64,000 nt of DNA from Streptomyces cyaneus (GCF_004028635.1 NZ_RQJW01000004.1:496001-560000), one strand, 5' to 3'. Counted from the stretch's first letter, positions 50,619 to 59,984 are shown. The notes: generated from the sequence alone by a model not told the origin. Made by a program: numbers and translations.

Positions 50619-51283
50619 ACGTACTGAACTTCATCAGCTCCTTCTTCAGCGACAACGCCCACTGGCAGGGCTACGACGGCATCCCGACACGGGTCGGTGA
50701 GCACATCGAGTACACGCTGATGGCCCTCGGCATCGCCGCCGCGGTCGGACTGCCGATCGGCCTGCTCACGGGCCACACCGGGCGCGGCGGCAACGCGCTC
50801 GGCCTCATCGCCACCTCCGCCCGCGCGCTGCCCAGCTTCGGCCTGATGGTGCTGATGTTCATCCTGCTGGGCCTGGGCATGGCACCCGTCATGATCCCGC
50901 TGGTCGTGCTGGCCATCCCGCCCATCCTCGTCACCACCAACGAGGCGATGCGCTCCGTCGACCCCGCGCCGGTGGACGCTGCTCGCGGCATGGGCATGGC
51001 CGAGACCGCGGTCCTGTTCCGGGTCGAACTGCCCGTCGCCCTCCCGCTGATCCTCAGCGGCCTGCGCTCGGCGGCCATCCAGATCGTCTCGACGGCCACC
51101 ATCGCCGCGTACGTCAGCTTTGGCGGTCTCGGCCGCTACATCATCGACGGCCTCTACCAGAGGAACTACGAGAAGGTGGTGGGCGGCGCCACGCTCGTCG
51201 CCGCCATGGCGCTGACGACGCTCGCGGTGTTCTGGGCGCTGGGCCGGCTCGCGGTGTCGCCGGGGGTACGCAGGCCGCACTGA
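50615..51283 (+). CDS. Osmoprotectant ABC permease (OpuCD type)
   Basis: 222-aa second permease. The EAA loop is APVDAARGMGMAETAVLFRVELP, followed by SGLRSAAIQIVSTATIAAYVSFGGLGRYI, the block most conserved in this family. Together with the ATPase and the lipoprotein at 56321 it forms a betaine- or choline-type importer. Confidence 0.9.
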   Translation: MNVLNFISSFFSDNAHWQGYDGIPTRVGEHIEYTLMALGIAAAVGLPIGLLTGHTGRGGNALGLIATSARALPSFGLMVLMFILLGLGMAPVMIPLVVLAIPPILVTTNEAMRSVDPAPVDAARGMGMAETAVLFRVELPVALPLILSGLRSAAIQIVSTATIAAYVSFGGLGRYIIDGLYQRNYEKVVGGATLVAAMALTTLAVFWALGRLAVSPGVRRPH

Positions 51284-51296
51284 CGCGCAGGCACCG

Positions 51297-51713
51297 CTAA
51301 CGCCCCCGAGCCGGCCGTACGGCGACCGCGTCGACCTCGAACAGCATCCCCGGCAGCGCGAGCGAGGCGACCCCGCTCAGGGTCTGGGCGGGGAGCCGGT
51401 CGCCGAAGCGGGCGTGCAGCGCCTTGCCGAGGGCCTCCAGCTTGCCGGGATCGTGGTCGACGATGAACGTGCCGAGGCGGACCACGTGCTCATAGCCGAG
51501 GCCGACGCCCTCCAGCGCCGAGCGCAGCCGGTCGAAGGCCAGCTCCACCTGGGCGGCGAAGTCGCCGGGTACGGGCGCGCCGGTGGCGTCGGAGGCGTAC
51601 TGGCCGCCGATGAAGACGAGTTCGCCGGGCGCCGAGACGGCGTGGCTGTAGCCGAACGGGGTCGGGTCGTGCAGGGCGGGCGGGTTGGTGATGGTGCGCT
51701 CGTCGAGGCTCAT
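51297..51713 (-). CDS. RidA/YjgF-family protein
   Basis: 138-aa protein from ATG 51711-51713. The family core is visible: YSHAVSAPGELVFIGGQYASD, QVELAFDRLRSALEGVG, VRLGTFIVD and a C-terminal LALPGMLFEVDAVAV. RidA proteins hydrolyse reactive enamine/imine intermediates, but the catalytic Arg of true RidA (usually in a xxPxRxT motif) is not evident here. An in-frame ATG at 51762-51764 overlaps the cvnD stop as ATGA, so translation may start there and add 17 residues. In either case it is the fifth gene of conservon 1. Confidence 0.85.
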   Translation of the reverse strand: MSLDERTITNPPALHDPTPFGYSHAVSAPGELVFIGGQYASDATGAPVPGDFAAQVELAFDRLRSALEGVGLGYEHVVRLGTFIVDHDPGKLEALGKALHARFGDRLPAQTLSGVASLALPGMLFEVDAVAVRPARGR

Positions 51714-51760
51714 GGCAGATGCCAACGCCCTTGCGGGGCACGGGCATTCCGCGTCCGCCG

Positions 51761-52390
51761 TCATCCCTGCGTGCGCGCCAGCGCCAGTTCCAGTACGACG
51801 AGCAGGGCGTCCCTGACCGAGCCGCGCTCGCGGGCGTCGAAGACGACGACCGGGACGCCGTCGGTGACGTCGAGCGCCCAGCGGACCTCCTCCAGGGTGT
51901 GCTCGACCTTGCCGTCGAAGGCGTTGACGGCGACCGCGAAGGGGATGGCCTTGTGCTCGAAGTAGTCGACGGCGGCGTAGCAGTCGTCGAGGCGGCGGGT
52001 GTCGACGATGACCAGCCCGCCGACCGCGCCCTCGACGATGTCGTCCCACATGAACCCGAACCGCTCCTGGCCCGGTGTGCCGAACAGATACAGCTTCAGG
52101 GTCGGGTCGATGGTGATGCAGCCGAAGTCCATGGCCACGGTGGTCGTGGTCTTGCGCGGGGTGTGGCTGAGGTCGTCCACGCCCGCCGCGACCTCGGTGA
52201 TGGCGGCCTCGGTGGTCAGCGGCTCGATCTCCGATATGGAGCCCACGGTGGTGGTCTTGCCCACGCCGAAGCCGCCCGCGATCACCATCTTGACCGGCAG
52301 CGGCGGTCGTACGGTGGCCGCCTGCGCGGCTGGCGCGCCTGGGGGTCCCCCCGGCCGGAGGCTGGGGGAGGCCGGTTCAGTCGTCGTCAC
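51761..52390 (-). CDS. cvnD: Conservon GTPase CvnD (conservon 1)
   Basis: 209-aa small Ras-like GTPase. P-loop GGFGVGKTTTVGS near residue 40, switch II LFGTPGQERFGFMWDD, and NAFDG in place of NKxD, as in the actinobacterial CvnD group. The GTG overlaps the cvnC stop. In conservons the four Cvn proteins form a membrane-associated signalling complex. Confidence 0.92.
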   Translation of the reverse strand: MTTTEPASPSLRPGGPPGAPAAQAATVRPPLPVKMVIAGGFGVGKTTTVGSISEIEPLTTEAAITEVAAGVDDLSHTPRKTTTTVAMDFGCITIDPTLKLYLFGTPGQERFGFMWDDIVEGAVGGLVIVDTRRLDDCYAAVDYFEHKAIPFAVAVNAFDGKVEHTLEEVRWALDVTDGVPVVVFDARERGSVRDALLVVLELALARTQG

Positions 52391-52848
52391 GGAGTGACCC
52401 CTCGTGAGTCGGGGATGGCGCGCAGGCCGTCGATGACCCTGCGCAATACGGATGCGTCGTGGACGATGCCGGAGTCGGGCACGTGCACCGTCAACTGCCC
52501 CGCGGTGCGCAGGTCCTCGGCGAGGACCCGCACCACGTTGAGGTGCAGCCGCAGCCGGGCCGCGATCTCCGCGATGGACTGCGGCAGCCGGCATACGGCG
52601 ACGATGTCGTGCTGCTCGAAGGCGAGCCGGTCGAGCGCGTCGAGCCCCTCGGTGGTGGCCACCACCTGGGTCTCGACGGGCATCGACCGGCCGTCGGCGT
52701 GGGCCGCCACCCGGCCGGCGGTGACCAGGAAGGGCCGTACGGCGGGGGCGGGTCCGACCGGGGCCGATCCGCCGGGCTCCGGTCCGCCAGGCTCCGGTCC
52801 GTCAGGCTCCGGTCCTTCAAGGTCCGGCGGTGGGATGCCGTCCGCCAT
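52387..52848 (-). CDS. cvnC: Conservon DUF742 protein CvnC (conservon 1)
   Basis: 153-aa DUF742 protein. A Pro/Glu/Gly-rich head of PEPGG-type repeats is followed by VRPFLVTAGR, the conserved beginning of the domain, and a winged-helix-like part (IAEIAARLRLHLNVVRVLAEDL). It overlaps cvnD by four bases. Confidence 0.9.
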   Translation of the reverse strand: MADGIPPPDLEGPEPDGPEPGGPEPGGSAPVGPAPAVRPFLVTAGRVAAHADGRSMPVETQVVATTEGLDALDRLAFEQHDIVAVCRLPQSIAEIAARLRLHLNVVRVLAEDLRTAGQLTVHVPDSGIVHDASVLRRVIDGLRAIPDSRGVTP

Positions 52849-52908
52849 GGGCTAGTCCGTCCTCCTCGACCGGGTGCCTCGTGACTCCCGGCTCTCCTCC
52901 CGGCCCGG

Positions 52909-53385
52909 TCAGCGGGTCGACGCGGCGCCGACGCTGTTCTTCAGCTCCAGCACGAGCTGCGGGCTGAGGGCGGACCCGGCGCGGTTGGCGAACACGGTCA
53001 TCTCGTAGGCGATGTTGCCCAGCTTGGCCTCCTTGTCGGTGACCACGCCGAGCACGGCGCCGCTGCCGATCGCGGAGACCAGGACGTGGCCGCCCTCCAG
53101 GTCGATGATGACCTTGTTGAGGCCGCCGAGGCCGTAGTTGCCGGAGGCACCGGCGGCCAGGCTGGTGATGCCGGAGACGATCGCGGCGAGCCGCTCGGAG
53201 TCGGCGTGCTCACGCAGTTCGGAGACGGCGATGAGCAGCCCGTCGGACGAGACGGCGATGGCGTCCACGACGCCGGCCGTCTCCTTGGCGAAGCGATTAA
53301 GCAGCCAGGTGAAGTCGGCTGCGGCGGCCTGCAGTTCGGCCGGTGTGGTGCCTCCCGCCGGGGTGCCACCTGTCGACGTGCTCAC
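52909..53385 (-). CDS. cvnB: Conservon roadblock/LC7 protein CvnB (conservon 1)
   Basis: 158-aa roadblock-domain protein, the expected GTPase regulator for CvnD. ELQAAAADFTWLLNRFAKET begins the domain, and VVDAIAVSSDGLLIAVS follows. Unlike the usual head it has a longer Gly/Thr-rich N-terminus and a C-terminal extension. GTG overlaps the cvnA stop. A 60-bp gap separates it from cvnC. Confidence 0.92.
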   Translation of the reverse strand: MSTSTGGTPAGGTTPAELQAAAADFTWLLNRFAKETAGVVDAIAVSSDGLLIAVSELREHADSERLAAIVSGITSLAAGASGNYGLGGLNKVIIDLEGGHVLVSAIGSGAVLGVVTDKEAKLGNIAYEMTVFANRAGSALSPQLVLELKNSVGAASTR

Positions 53386-56012
53386 TGCTCCGCTCCTTCC
53401 GGGGGGTCGTTCTGGTCTTGCGTATGGGGGGTTGGGGGTGGGGCTGGGACGGAGTGTTCTCCGGTGTCGCGGTGCGCGCGTTCCACAGCGGCCTCGAACT
53501 CGTCGAGCTCGGCCCGCACAGCCTCGGCGTCCACGGTACGCATGCCCTGCCGCGGCACCGCCTGCGGGGCGGCGGCAGCGGTCGTACGCAGGGTCGCACC
53601 GCGGACACGGCGACGGAGGGGTCGGGTGGCCGCGGAGGACGGCTCCTCGTCGGTACGACCCGCGAGAGCCGAGGCCGACTGCTCGACCCGGGCGCGCGCC
53701 GACGGGTCGGGCTGGTCGGCCCGGGCGTGGTCGGCGGGGGCAGTGTCGCCGTCGTCGCCCGGGGCGGCACCCCGCTGGGAGACCCGGCGGGGGAGGGGCC
53801 GCAGCCCATCGCCGTCCGCGCCGTCGTCCGGCCGCACGGCATCTGCCTGCGCGACGGCCGAGGGTCGGGGCCCGGAGGCGGGGGCCGACGGCGTCGTGCC
53901 GCCGGACGCCTGGCCGTCGACCGAAGCCGTACGGTCGGTGGTGGCGTCGTCGTGGTCCGTCCTTGTCCCGTCGGATGCCACCGCGTCCGGGGTCGCGGTC
54001 GCCCCCGCCCCCGTTCCCCCGGAAACCGCCGCGAGGGCCCGCACGGCCGTCGTCCCCGTCGTGCTCCCGGTCACCAGTAGCGACGACGGCACCGTCACCT
54101 CGGCCGTCACGCCGCCACCCGGTGTGCGCGACAGGGTGACCGCGATCTCCCAGCGGCGGGCCAGCGTGCCGACCACGAACAGGCCGAGGACCTTGGTCGG
54201 TACGAGGTCCAGTCGCTCGCGGCGGATGAGGCGGGCGTTCTCCTCGTCGAGGCGTTCGGGGCTCATGCCCAGGCCGTGGTCGGCGACGACGATCACCGCG
54301 CTGCCGTCCTCGCCGTCCGCCACCGTCATCTCGACCGGGCGGCCCTCCGGCGAGAACGACACCGCGTTCTCCAGGAGTTCGGCCACCATCAGCGTCAGGT
54401 CGCCGATGACCTCCGGCTCCACCACGACCTCGGTCCGCGCGCGCAGCTCCACCCGCTGGTAGCCCTCGATCTGGCCGAGCGAGGCGCGTACGACGGTGGT
54501 GAGCGCGAGGGGCCCGGTGTCGAGGACCGCCTCGTGGATGCCGGCGAGCAGCATCAGACTGTCGGCGTTGCGGCGCAGCCGGACCGCGATGTGGTCGATG
54601 GAGTAGAGGCGCTCCAGGAGCGCGGGGTCGGTCTCGCCCCGCTCCACCGCGTCGATCAGCGACAGCTGACGTGACGTCAGGTTGCTGACCCTGCGGCCCA
54701 CGTTGCCGAACATCTCCGCCGTGTTGCGCCGGCTGAGCACCTGCCGCTCCAGCAGCGCGACCGCCGTGGTCTGCACCTGGTTGAAGGCCTCGGCGAGTTC
54801 GCCGATCTCGTCGCGGGCCACGACCGGCAACTCGTGCAGCCGCGGCGGACCGTCGTCCTCGGCGTCGTCGTCGGCCACCCGGGCCAGCTCGCGCTCGGCG
54901 ACGCCGGCGACCTGCCGCGCCGCACCCGTGAGGGCCTGCACCGGGCGGACCACCGAGCGGCGCACCAGCATCACGAGGACCAGCCAGCCGGCGAAGCCGA
55001 ACAGGGCGAACCCCAGCAGCACGAGCGCGCGCCACGCCGCTTCTTCGGAGGCGCTGTCCGCCCGGTCGGCGATCTGGCCGATGAGGGAAGTGGTGATCGC
55101 CAGCCGGGTCTTGGCCTGGTCACGATAGGCCGGGTAGGAGTCGAGCGCCTCCGCGAGCGACTTGCGGATCTCGGCGGGCGAGCCGGCCTGCACGGCACCG
55201 GGGGCGATCTGCAGCTCGGCGAACTGCCGGCTGATGACGCTCTGTGCGGCGGTGTACTTGATCCCGGCGAGCTGGGCGGTCTGTGTCTCGGTGGCGAACC
55301 GGGCGAAGCGGTCGGCCTGGTGGGTGTACTCGTCGTAGGAGCCGATCGCGCCGATGAACTCGATGAGCGCGTTGGAGTCACCGGTCGACGCGGAGAAGAC
55401 GCCCGTCTCGAAGGCGCTGTGCGCGGCGCCCGCACGCAGCAGCGAGTCGAGCAGGTTGCCCGTGAAAGTGGTCGCGAGATCGGGGTTGCGGTCCAGCGCC
55501 AGGCCGTCGATCAGCCCCTGCGCGGCGTGGGTGTAGGCGGGGTCGATGTTCTCGGCGGGCAGATACCCCTGCTCGACGGTGCCACGCAGGCTGCTCAGGC
55601 CCTCGACCCCGCGCAGTGCCTGCGCCTCGGTCTCCGGCAGCCGGTCCCCGAAGGCATCGCGCACCCGCTCCACCTGGGCGTTCGTCAGGGACTGCGCGGT
55701 GCGGTAGGCGGCGGGGGAAGGCGCGCTGCCCTCGGCGGCCTCGTGCCGTACGGAGAGCAGGACGGCCTGCTGGTGCTCGGCCGCGAGTCGGTCGACGAGT
55801 GTCGCGACCTCGGCGCTCTCCCGGACCAGCCAGGCGGCGTCCGCGGCGTTGCGCGACTGCGCGCTCTGGTCGGCGATGAGGTAGGCGAGAAGAGCCGCGA
55901 CCACGGTCAGCGGCACACCCACCAGCAGATTGAGCTTCCGCCTGAAGGGCCAGCGGACGGCGAAACCGCGTATACGACGCGGGCGGGGCGCGCCCACCTC
56001 GTTCGTGGACAC
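53382..56012 (-). CDS. cvnA: Conservon sensor kinase-like protein CvnA (conservon 1)
   Basis: 876-aa membrane sensor. GTG at 56010-56012 with GGAGG upstream. Membrane helix (about 26-48), a nitrate/nitrite-sensor-like extracytoplasmic helical domain (about 50-310), second helix (about 320-345), HAMP and a HATPase domain (ENAVSFSPEGRPVEM, DHGLGMSPERLDE). An obvious phospho-acceptor His box is absent, as usual for CvnA. A long Ala/Thr/Asp-rich tail of about 250 residues follows. It begins conservon 1 and diverges from the osmoprotectant-binding gene. Confidence 0.93.
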   Translation of the reverse strand: MSTNEVGAPRPRRIRGFAVRWPFRRKLNLLVGVPLTVVAALLAYLIADQSAQSRNAADAAWLVRESAEVATLVDRLAAEHQQAVLLSVRHEAAEGSAPSPAAYRTAQSLTNAQVERVRDAFGDRLPETEAQALRGVEGLSSLRGTVEQGYLPAENIDPAYTHAAQGLIDGLALDRNPDLATTFTGNLLDSLLRAGAAHSAFETGVFSASTGDSNALIEFIGAIGSYDEYTHQADRFARFATETQTAQLAGIKYTAAQSVISRQFAELQIAPGAVQAGSPAEIRKSLAEALDSYPAYRDQAKTRLAITTSLIGQIADRADSASEEAAWRALVLLGFALFGFAGWLVLVMLVRRSVVRPVQALTGAARQVAGVAERELARVADDDAEDDGPPRLHELPVVARDEIGELAEAFNQVQTTAVALLERQVLSRRNTAEMFGNVGRRVSNLTSRQLSLIDAVERGETDPALLERLYSIDHIAVRLRRNADSLMLLAGIHEAVLDTGPLALTTVVRASLGQIEGYQRVELRARTEVVVEPEVIGDLTLMVAELLENAVSFSPEGRPVEMTVADGEDGSAVIVVADHGLGMSPERLDEENARLIRRERLDLVPTKVLGLFVVGTLARRWEIAVTLSRTPGGGVTAEVTVPSSLLVTGSTTGTTAVRALAAVSGGTGAGATATPDAVASDGTRTDHDDATTDRTASVDGQASGGTTPSAPASGPRPSAVAQADAVRPDDGADGDGLRPLPRRVSQRGAAPGDDGDTAPADHARADQPDPSARARVEQSASALAGRTDEEPSSAATRPLRRRVRGATLRTTAAAAPQAVPRQGMRTVDAEAVRAELDEFEAAVERAHRDTGEHSVPAPPPTPHTQDQNDPPEGAEQ

Positions 56013-56320
56013 CGACTTGCCTCCTTCGCGGGCGCCACACGGCGCGCGAGGTCTCACGTGACCGTTGTTGTTCGAGTGGGATCGGCTTTGTTTGGGGGAC
56101 AGTACCGCCCTCTGATCGCCGTGACCGGAACTGTACGTCACGAATCCGTAAACGACCCCTTTTACCCCTGCCGTCCCGCCTTCACCTCGGGGTGCAACTG
56201 TCCGTTACTTTCCGACTTTTGAGGCCAATCGGTGACCTGGTCGCCCTTGACTGACCGAGAACCGGCTGGATTGGATCAGTGGAAGAGCTCTCCCAACCCC
56301 CTGAAACCGGAACGGGAATC

Positions 56321-57277
56321 GTGACTTCCACCGCCTCACGCAGCAGGTCCTTCAGGAACCATCCCGGCGCGGCCGCCGTCGCGCTCGCCGCCACGGCGGC
56401 GCTGCTGGCGGGATGTTCCTCCTCCGACGACAAGTCCGACCCGCTCGCCGAGGGCGGAGCGAGCGGCGACACCGTGGTCGTCGGCTCGAACAACTTCGCC
56501 GAGAGCATCCTGCTCGCCGACATCTACGGCGAGGCCCTGAAGGCGAAGGGCATCAAGGTCACCTACAAGCCCAACATCGGCAGCCGTGAGACGACCTACG
56601 GCCTGCTGAAGAACGGCTCCGTCACGGTCCTGCCGGAGTACAACGGCTCGCTGCTCGCCTACCTCGACCCGAAGGCGGAGCAGACGTCGGCCGACGCCGT
56701 GAACGCCGCGGTGAAGACCAAGCTGGACTCGAAGCTGACGCTGCTGGAGTCCTCGCCGGCCGAGGACAAGGACTCCGTCAGCGTCAACGCCGAGACGGCG
56801 AAGAAGTACAAGCTGACCGGCGAGTCCAGCCTCGAGGACCTCAAGGACATCGCCCCGGACCTGGTGATCGGCGGTTCGCCCGAGTTCCAGACCCGGCAGC
56901 AGGGCCTGAAGGGCCTGGAGTCCGAGTACGGCCTGAACTTCAAGTCCTTCAAGGCGCTGGACGCGGGCGGCCCGCTGACCCAGGCGGCGCTGACGAAGAA
57001 CACCGTCCAGGCCGCGGACATCTTCACCACGGACCCGACCATCACCAAGGAGGGCTTCGTCGTCCTGAAGGACCCGAAGAACCTCTTCGGCTTCGCCAAC
57101 GTGACCCCGCTCGTCTACAAGAGCGGTGTCTCCCAGGAGGGCATCGACGCGCTCAACGCGGTCTCGGCCAAGCTGGACACCAAGACGCTCCTGGACCTGG
57201 ACTCCCAGGTCCAGCTGGAGAACAAGGACCCGCTGGACGTGGCCAAGGCCTGGCTGAAGTCGGCCGGTCTGGCCTAG
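56321..57277 (+). CDS. Osmoprotectant-binding lipoprotein (OpuCC/ProX type)
   Basis: 318-aa lipoprotein; GTG at 56321 after AACGGGAA. Lipobox ALLAGC (Cys about 32). Then TVVVGSNNFAESILLADIYGEAL, NIGSRETTYGLLKNGSVTVLPEYNG in two parts and DLVIGGSPEFQTR, the pattern of the glycine betaine/choline-binding family. It lacks permease and ATPase genes of its own and fits those at 48796-51283. Conservon 1 and ridA separate them. Confidence 0.9.
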   Translation: MTSTASRSRSFRNHPGAAAVALAATAALLAGCSSSDDKSDPLAEGGASGDTVVVGSNNFAESILLADIYGEALKAKGIKVTYKPNIGSRETTYGLLKNGSVTVLPEYNGSLLAYLDPKAEQTSADAVNAAVKTKLDSKLTLLESSPAEDKDSVSVNAETAKKYKLTGESSLEDLKDIAPDLVIGGSPEFQTRQQGLKGLESEYGLNFKSFKALDAGGPLTQAALTKNTVQAADIFTTDPTITKEGFVVLKDPKNLFGFANVTPLVYKSGVSQEGIDALNAVSAKLDTKTLLDLDSQVQLENKDPLDVAKAWLKSAGLA

Positions 57278-57301
57278 CAGGTCCGGACTGGACGTCACCC
57301 G

Positions 57302-57345
57302 GGTGGGGTGGTGGTCGGACGGTACCGCCCGGCCACCACCCCACC
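57302..57345. terminator. Bidirectional hairpin terminator
   Basis: Arms GGTGGGGTGGTGGTC (57302-57316) and GGCCACCACCCCACC (57331-57345), one mismatch, 14-base loop, between convergent genes. Confidence 0.8.
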
Positions 57346-57362
57346 TGCCGTCGCAGCCCTGC

Positions 57363-58742
57363 TCAGTAGCCGACGTAGAAGGTGGCGTCCTGCCGCTCCG
57401 TGGCCGTGGAGATCGGGTCGATGCGCAGGGCGTAGTTGGAGTGCCTGATGTACCGCGTCGGGTTGTTGTACGAGCGGAACGACGCCCAGGAGGAGTCGGC
57501 GAGCCCGGCCGTCCGGTAGAAGGTCGCGTCGCCGGCGAACGTCGACGTGCCGTCGTTCTCGTCCAGGCGCAGGGCGTAGTTGTAGTGCCGTAGGTACCGG
57601 GTCGGGTAGTTGACCGACTGGAAGGACACCCCGGACGAGTCGGCGAGGCCCGGCACCAGCTTCCACTGGGAGTCCGGGTACGGGTCGAAGGGGTACTCGT
57701 CGATCCGTCCGGCGAAGCCGCTGTGCCGGACGTAACGCGCCGGGAAGTTGTACGACTTGAGCCGGTTCCAGGCCGGCGCGCCCCACCTGGCGACCAGGTT
57801 GTCGTACACGGTCGAGGTGATCGGCTGTATGCCGCAGTGCTTGGAGTTGAGCGGCTGGGTGTACAGACGCTGGTCGAGCGCCGTCCAGGTGCCGGCCGCG
57901 AGGTCGGTCGACTGCCAGGCGTAGAAGACGCCGTTGGGCGTATACGTGTCGCCCCACAGGTACCAGGTGTTGGACGTCAGGGACTTCACCACCGTCGGCG
58001 CCTCGGTGCCGCCGTGGGAGGCGGGCGTGCTGAAGACGGTGAAGCTGCCGGGGTTCAGGGAGGTGGACCGAGCGCCCACCAACGTCTGGTCGCGCTTGAA
58101 GTAGAGGTAGTTGACGCCGTTCACGCCCACGGTGAGGTTGCCGTCGATGACGTCGTAACCCGGGTCGAAGAACACCTGCGGATTCGTGGTCGTCCGGAAG
58201 TCGGTCGTGTAGCTGACCATGATCACGTTGTGGCCGCTGCTGTTCACCGACGAGTAGAGGATGCCGTACTGCCCGCGCCCGGCGTCCCAGAAGGCCTCCG
58301 GCGCCCAGCTGTGCGTGTTGGTCATGTCGTGCAGCTTCAGCAGCCGGTACCCGGTGAAGGACCGCAGATCCGCCGAGTCCCAGACGTGGATGTAGACGCT
58401 GTTGCGGCTCCAGTCGGTGCCGCTGAGGTCGGTCGCCAGCACGACGAAGGTGCCGTCCTGCTTGCGCAGGATGAACGGGTCGCGCAGGCCTCCCGCACCG
58501 CCGGTCGGGGTGACCACCGGGTTGTTCTGGTTCAGCGGCATCCAGCGCAGACCGTCGGTGCTGACGGCCAGGTGCAGACCGTAGTTGGCCTCCAGCATGG
58601 TCGTGGACTCGGTGAAGTACGCCATGACGTACGCCGAGTCGGCGGCGTGGGCGGTTCCCGCGCCGAGGGCCAGGGCGCCGGTCGCGGCGAGCGGGACGGT
58701 CGCCGCCATGCCGAGGAAGTGTCTGCGGGAGGGGTGGGCCAT
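57363..58742 (-). CDS. Secreted GH43-like glycosidase with CBM42 (AbfB) domain
   Basis: 459-aa secreted enzyme. Tat signal SRRHFLGMAATVPLA ending TAHA. The five-bladed propeller catalytic part (about 38-320) shows LRDPFILR (Asp), APEAFWDAGRGQYG (probable acid Glu) and TEAPTVV. The C-terminal AbfB/CBM42 arabinofuranose-binding domain (about 325-459) has three repeated blocks, each with the pattern F/Y-P-x-R-Y-(V/L/I)-R-H. Likely target: arabinose side chains in plant arabinan or arabinoxylan. ATG 58740-58742 has GGAGAG upstream. A palindrome stands in its promoter region. Confidence 0.88.
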   Translation of the reverse strand: MAHPSRRHFLGMAATVPLAATGALALGAGTAHAADSAYVMAYFTESTTMLEANYGLHLAVSTDGLRWMPLNQNNPVVTPTGGAGGLRDPFILRKQDGTFVVLATDLSGTDWSRNSVYIHVWDSADLRSFTGYRLLKLHDMTNTHSWAPEAFWDAGRGQYGILYSSVNSSGHNVIMVSYTTDFRTTTNPQVFFDPGYDVIDGNLTVGVNGVNYLYFKRDQTLVGARSTSLNPGSFTVFSTPASHGGTEAPTVVKSLTSNTWYLWGDTYTPNGVFYAWQSTDLAAGTWTALDQRLYTQPLNSKHCGIQPITSTVYDNLVARWGAPAWNRLKSYNFPARYVRHSGFAGRIDEYPFDPYPDSQWKLVPGLADSSGVSFQSVNYPTRYLRHYNYALRLDENDGTSTFAGDATFYRTAGLADSSWASFRSYNNPTRYIRHSNYALRIDPISTATERQDATFYVGY

Positions 58743-58806
58743 GTGCTCTCCAGGGGGGTGCGGGCCTTCTGGCCGAGATACCGAACGGCCGTAACTGTCG
58801 AAATAT

Positions 58807-58819
58807 CGAACGCAGTTCG
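58807..58819. promoter_or_regulatory. Palindrome CGAAC-GCA-GTTCG upstream of GH43
   Basis: Perfect 5-3-5 inverted repeat about 65 bp upstream of the GH43 start, preceded by TGTCGAAATATCGA. An operator for a sugar regulator is likely; which one is unknown. Confidence 0.45.
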
Positions 58820-58857
58820 GTTAATCGACCAGAAGGTAAGAGAGTGTCGGGCCCGCG

Positions 58858-59115
58858 TCAATCACACGGTCGTCCTTGGCGGATTCCCGCCACCCGGCCG
58901 GGCAGGAGCCCGAGTTCCGCACGCGCGCATGCCGCCGCCCCGACCGCCACCGCGTCGGCGCCGAGACCGGAGGGCCGAACGAGGACGGGATGGCCGCTGA
59001 CGGGTGGTTCACCGGTCAGGGGGGCGCGGATCGGATGCTCCAGCAGCGCCCAGGAGCGGCTCGGGTCACCACCGATGACCACGGTGGTGACGGCCGGCAG
59101 GCCCGCCGTGACGAG
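58858..59115 (-). pseudogene. C-terminal fragment of a ROK-family protein
   Basis: Encodes VVIGGDPSRSWALLEHPIRA and later GLGADAVAVGAAACARAELG, typical of the last 85 residues of ROK repressors/kinases. The nucleotide-binding, sugar-binding and DNA-binding parts are absent; upstream sequence loses similarity near 59115. It ends at TGA 58858-58860. A former neighbour regulator of the GH43 gene is plausible. Confidence 0.6.
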
Positions 59116-59227
59116 CCTTGTCGGCGGACGCCCACCATGGCGTGAACGCGTACCACGGGCCGAGGCCGCCACCCTAGGCGGTGCCCGGGCCGGTTCGTGA
59201 GAGGCGGACCATGGCGCGGTAGAGGGC

Positions 59228-59563
59228 AGTGGGCCTGGCACCCAGGTGACCGACGGCACCCGCACCATCGTGCAGGCCATGCAGGCACAGAAGGTGGACC
59301 GGTTCATCGGCCTGGCCACGCCCTCACTGGCCGATCCGCGCGACAGGCCCCACTGGAAGCACAAGGTGCTGCCCGTCATGGCCGGGCTGATGTTCCCCAA
59401 CGCGCTGACCGAGCTGAAGGGCATGACCGAGGCCGTCACCGGCTCGGGTCTCGACTACACCATCGCCCGCATCACCAACCCGACGAACAAGCCCGCCACC
59501 GGCCGCATCCGCTCCGGATTCCTCGGCCACGACAAGGTCACCTCCGCCATGACCCGCGCCGAC
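59228..59563 (+). pseudogene. Internal fragment of an NmrA-like NAD(P)-binding protein
   Basis: Reads VTDGTRTIVQAMQAQKVDRF, then HWKHKVLPVMAGLMFPNAL and FLGHDKVTSAMTRAD. These are middle and late segments of NAD(P)H-binding epimerase-like proteins. The N-terminal dinucleotide-binding GATG region is missing, and similarity ends abruptly after MTRAD, where the family normally continues with about 25 residues. Confidence 0.6.
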
Positions 59564-59609
59564 AGCACTGGCGGGGACTTGCAAGCCGGACGGACAAGCT
59601 TGCTGTCGC

Positions 59610-59984
59610 TTACCAAGGCCGCACTGCCCCTGGCCGCCATCCTAGGAACTCGCTCGCCTGCAGGATCTCGTGGTGGTTGGTGTCGACAAGACCGTCCACG
59701 CCAGGCAGGACGTCGCGGAGGAAGGCCCGGGCCGCGTCCATGGACTGGCACGACACATAGACCGCGTACGGTTCGCCGATCCGGGCCCTCACCTGCTCGA
59801 GCTCCTCCGGCTCGTAGTCCGCCAGGATCCCGCCGGAGAGGTCGATGTAATACGAGTACCCGTGCTGGTGCAGCCTTTCGTCGCCCGTCACGGGATCCGG
59901 CACGAGCTCAAGGGAACGGATTCGCCCTTCAAGCGACGGGCGTCGCTCCGCGGGGACAAGAACGATCACAGATGGCCAGGACAC
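59610..59984 (-). CDS. Conserved hypothetical protein, possibly 3'-truncated
   Basis: 124-aa cytoplasmic protein with an intact beginning: GTG at 59982-59984 after GGGGGAGG. It includes IRSLELVPDPVTGDERLHQH, YYIDLSGGILADYEPEELEQ and EPYAVYVSCQSMDAARAFLR. I do not recognise a characterised family. The end (EFLGWRPGAVRPW) changes abruptly in composition at about 59645, next to another broken gene, so the original C-terminus may be lost. No partner genes. Confidence 0.6.
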   Translation of the reverse strand: MSWPSVIVLVPAERRPSLEGRIRSLELVPDPVTGDERLHQHGYSYYIDLSGGILADYEPEELEQVRARIGEPYAVYVSCQSMDAARAFLRDVLPGVDGLVDTNHHEILQASEFLGWRPGAVRPW

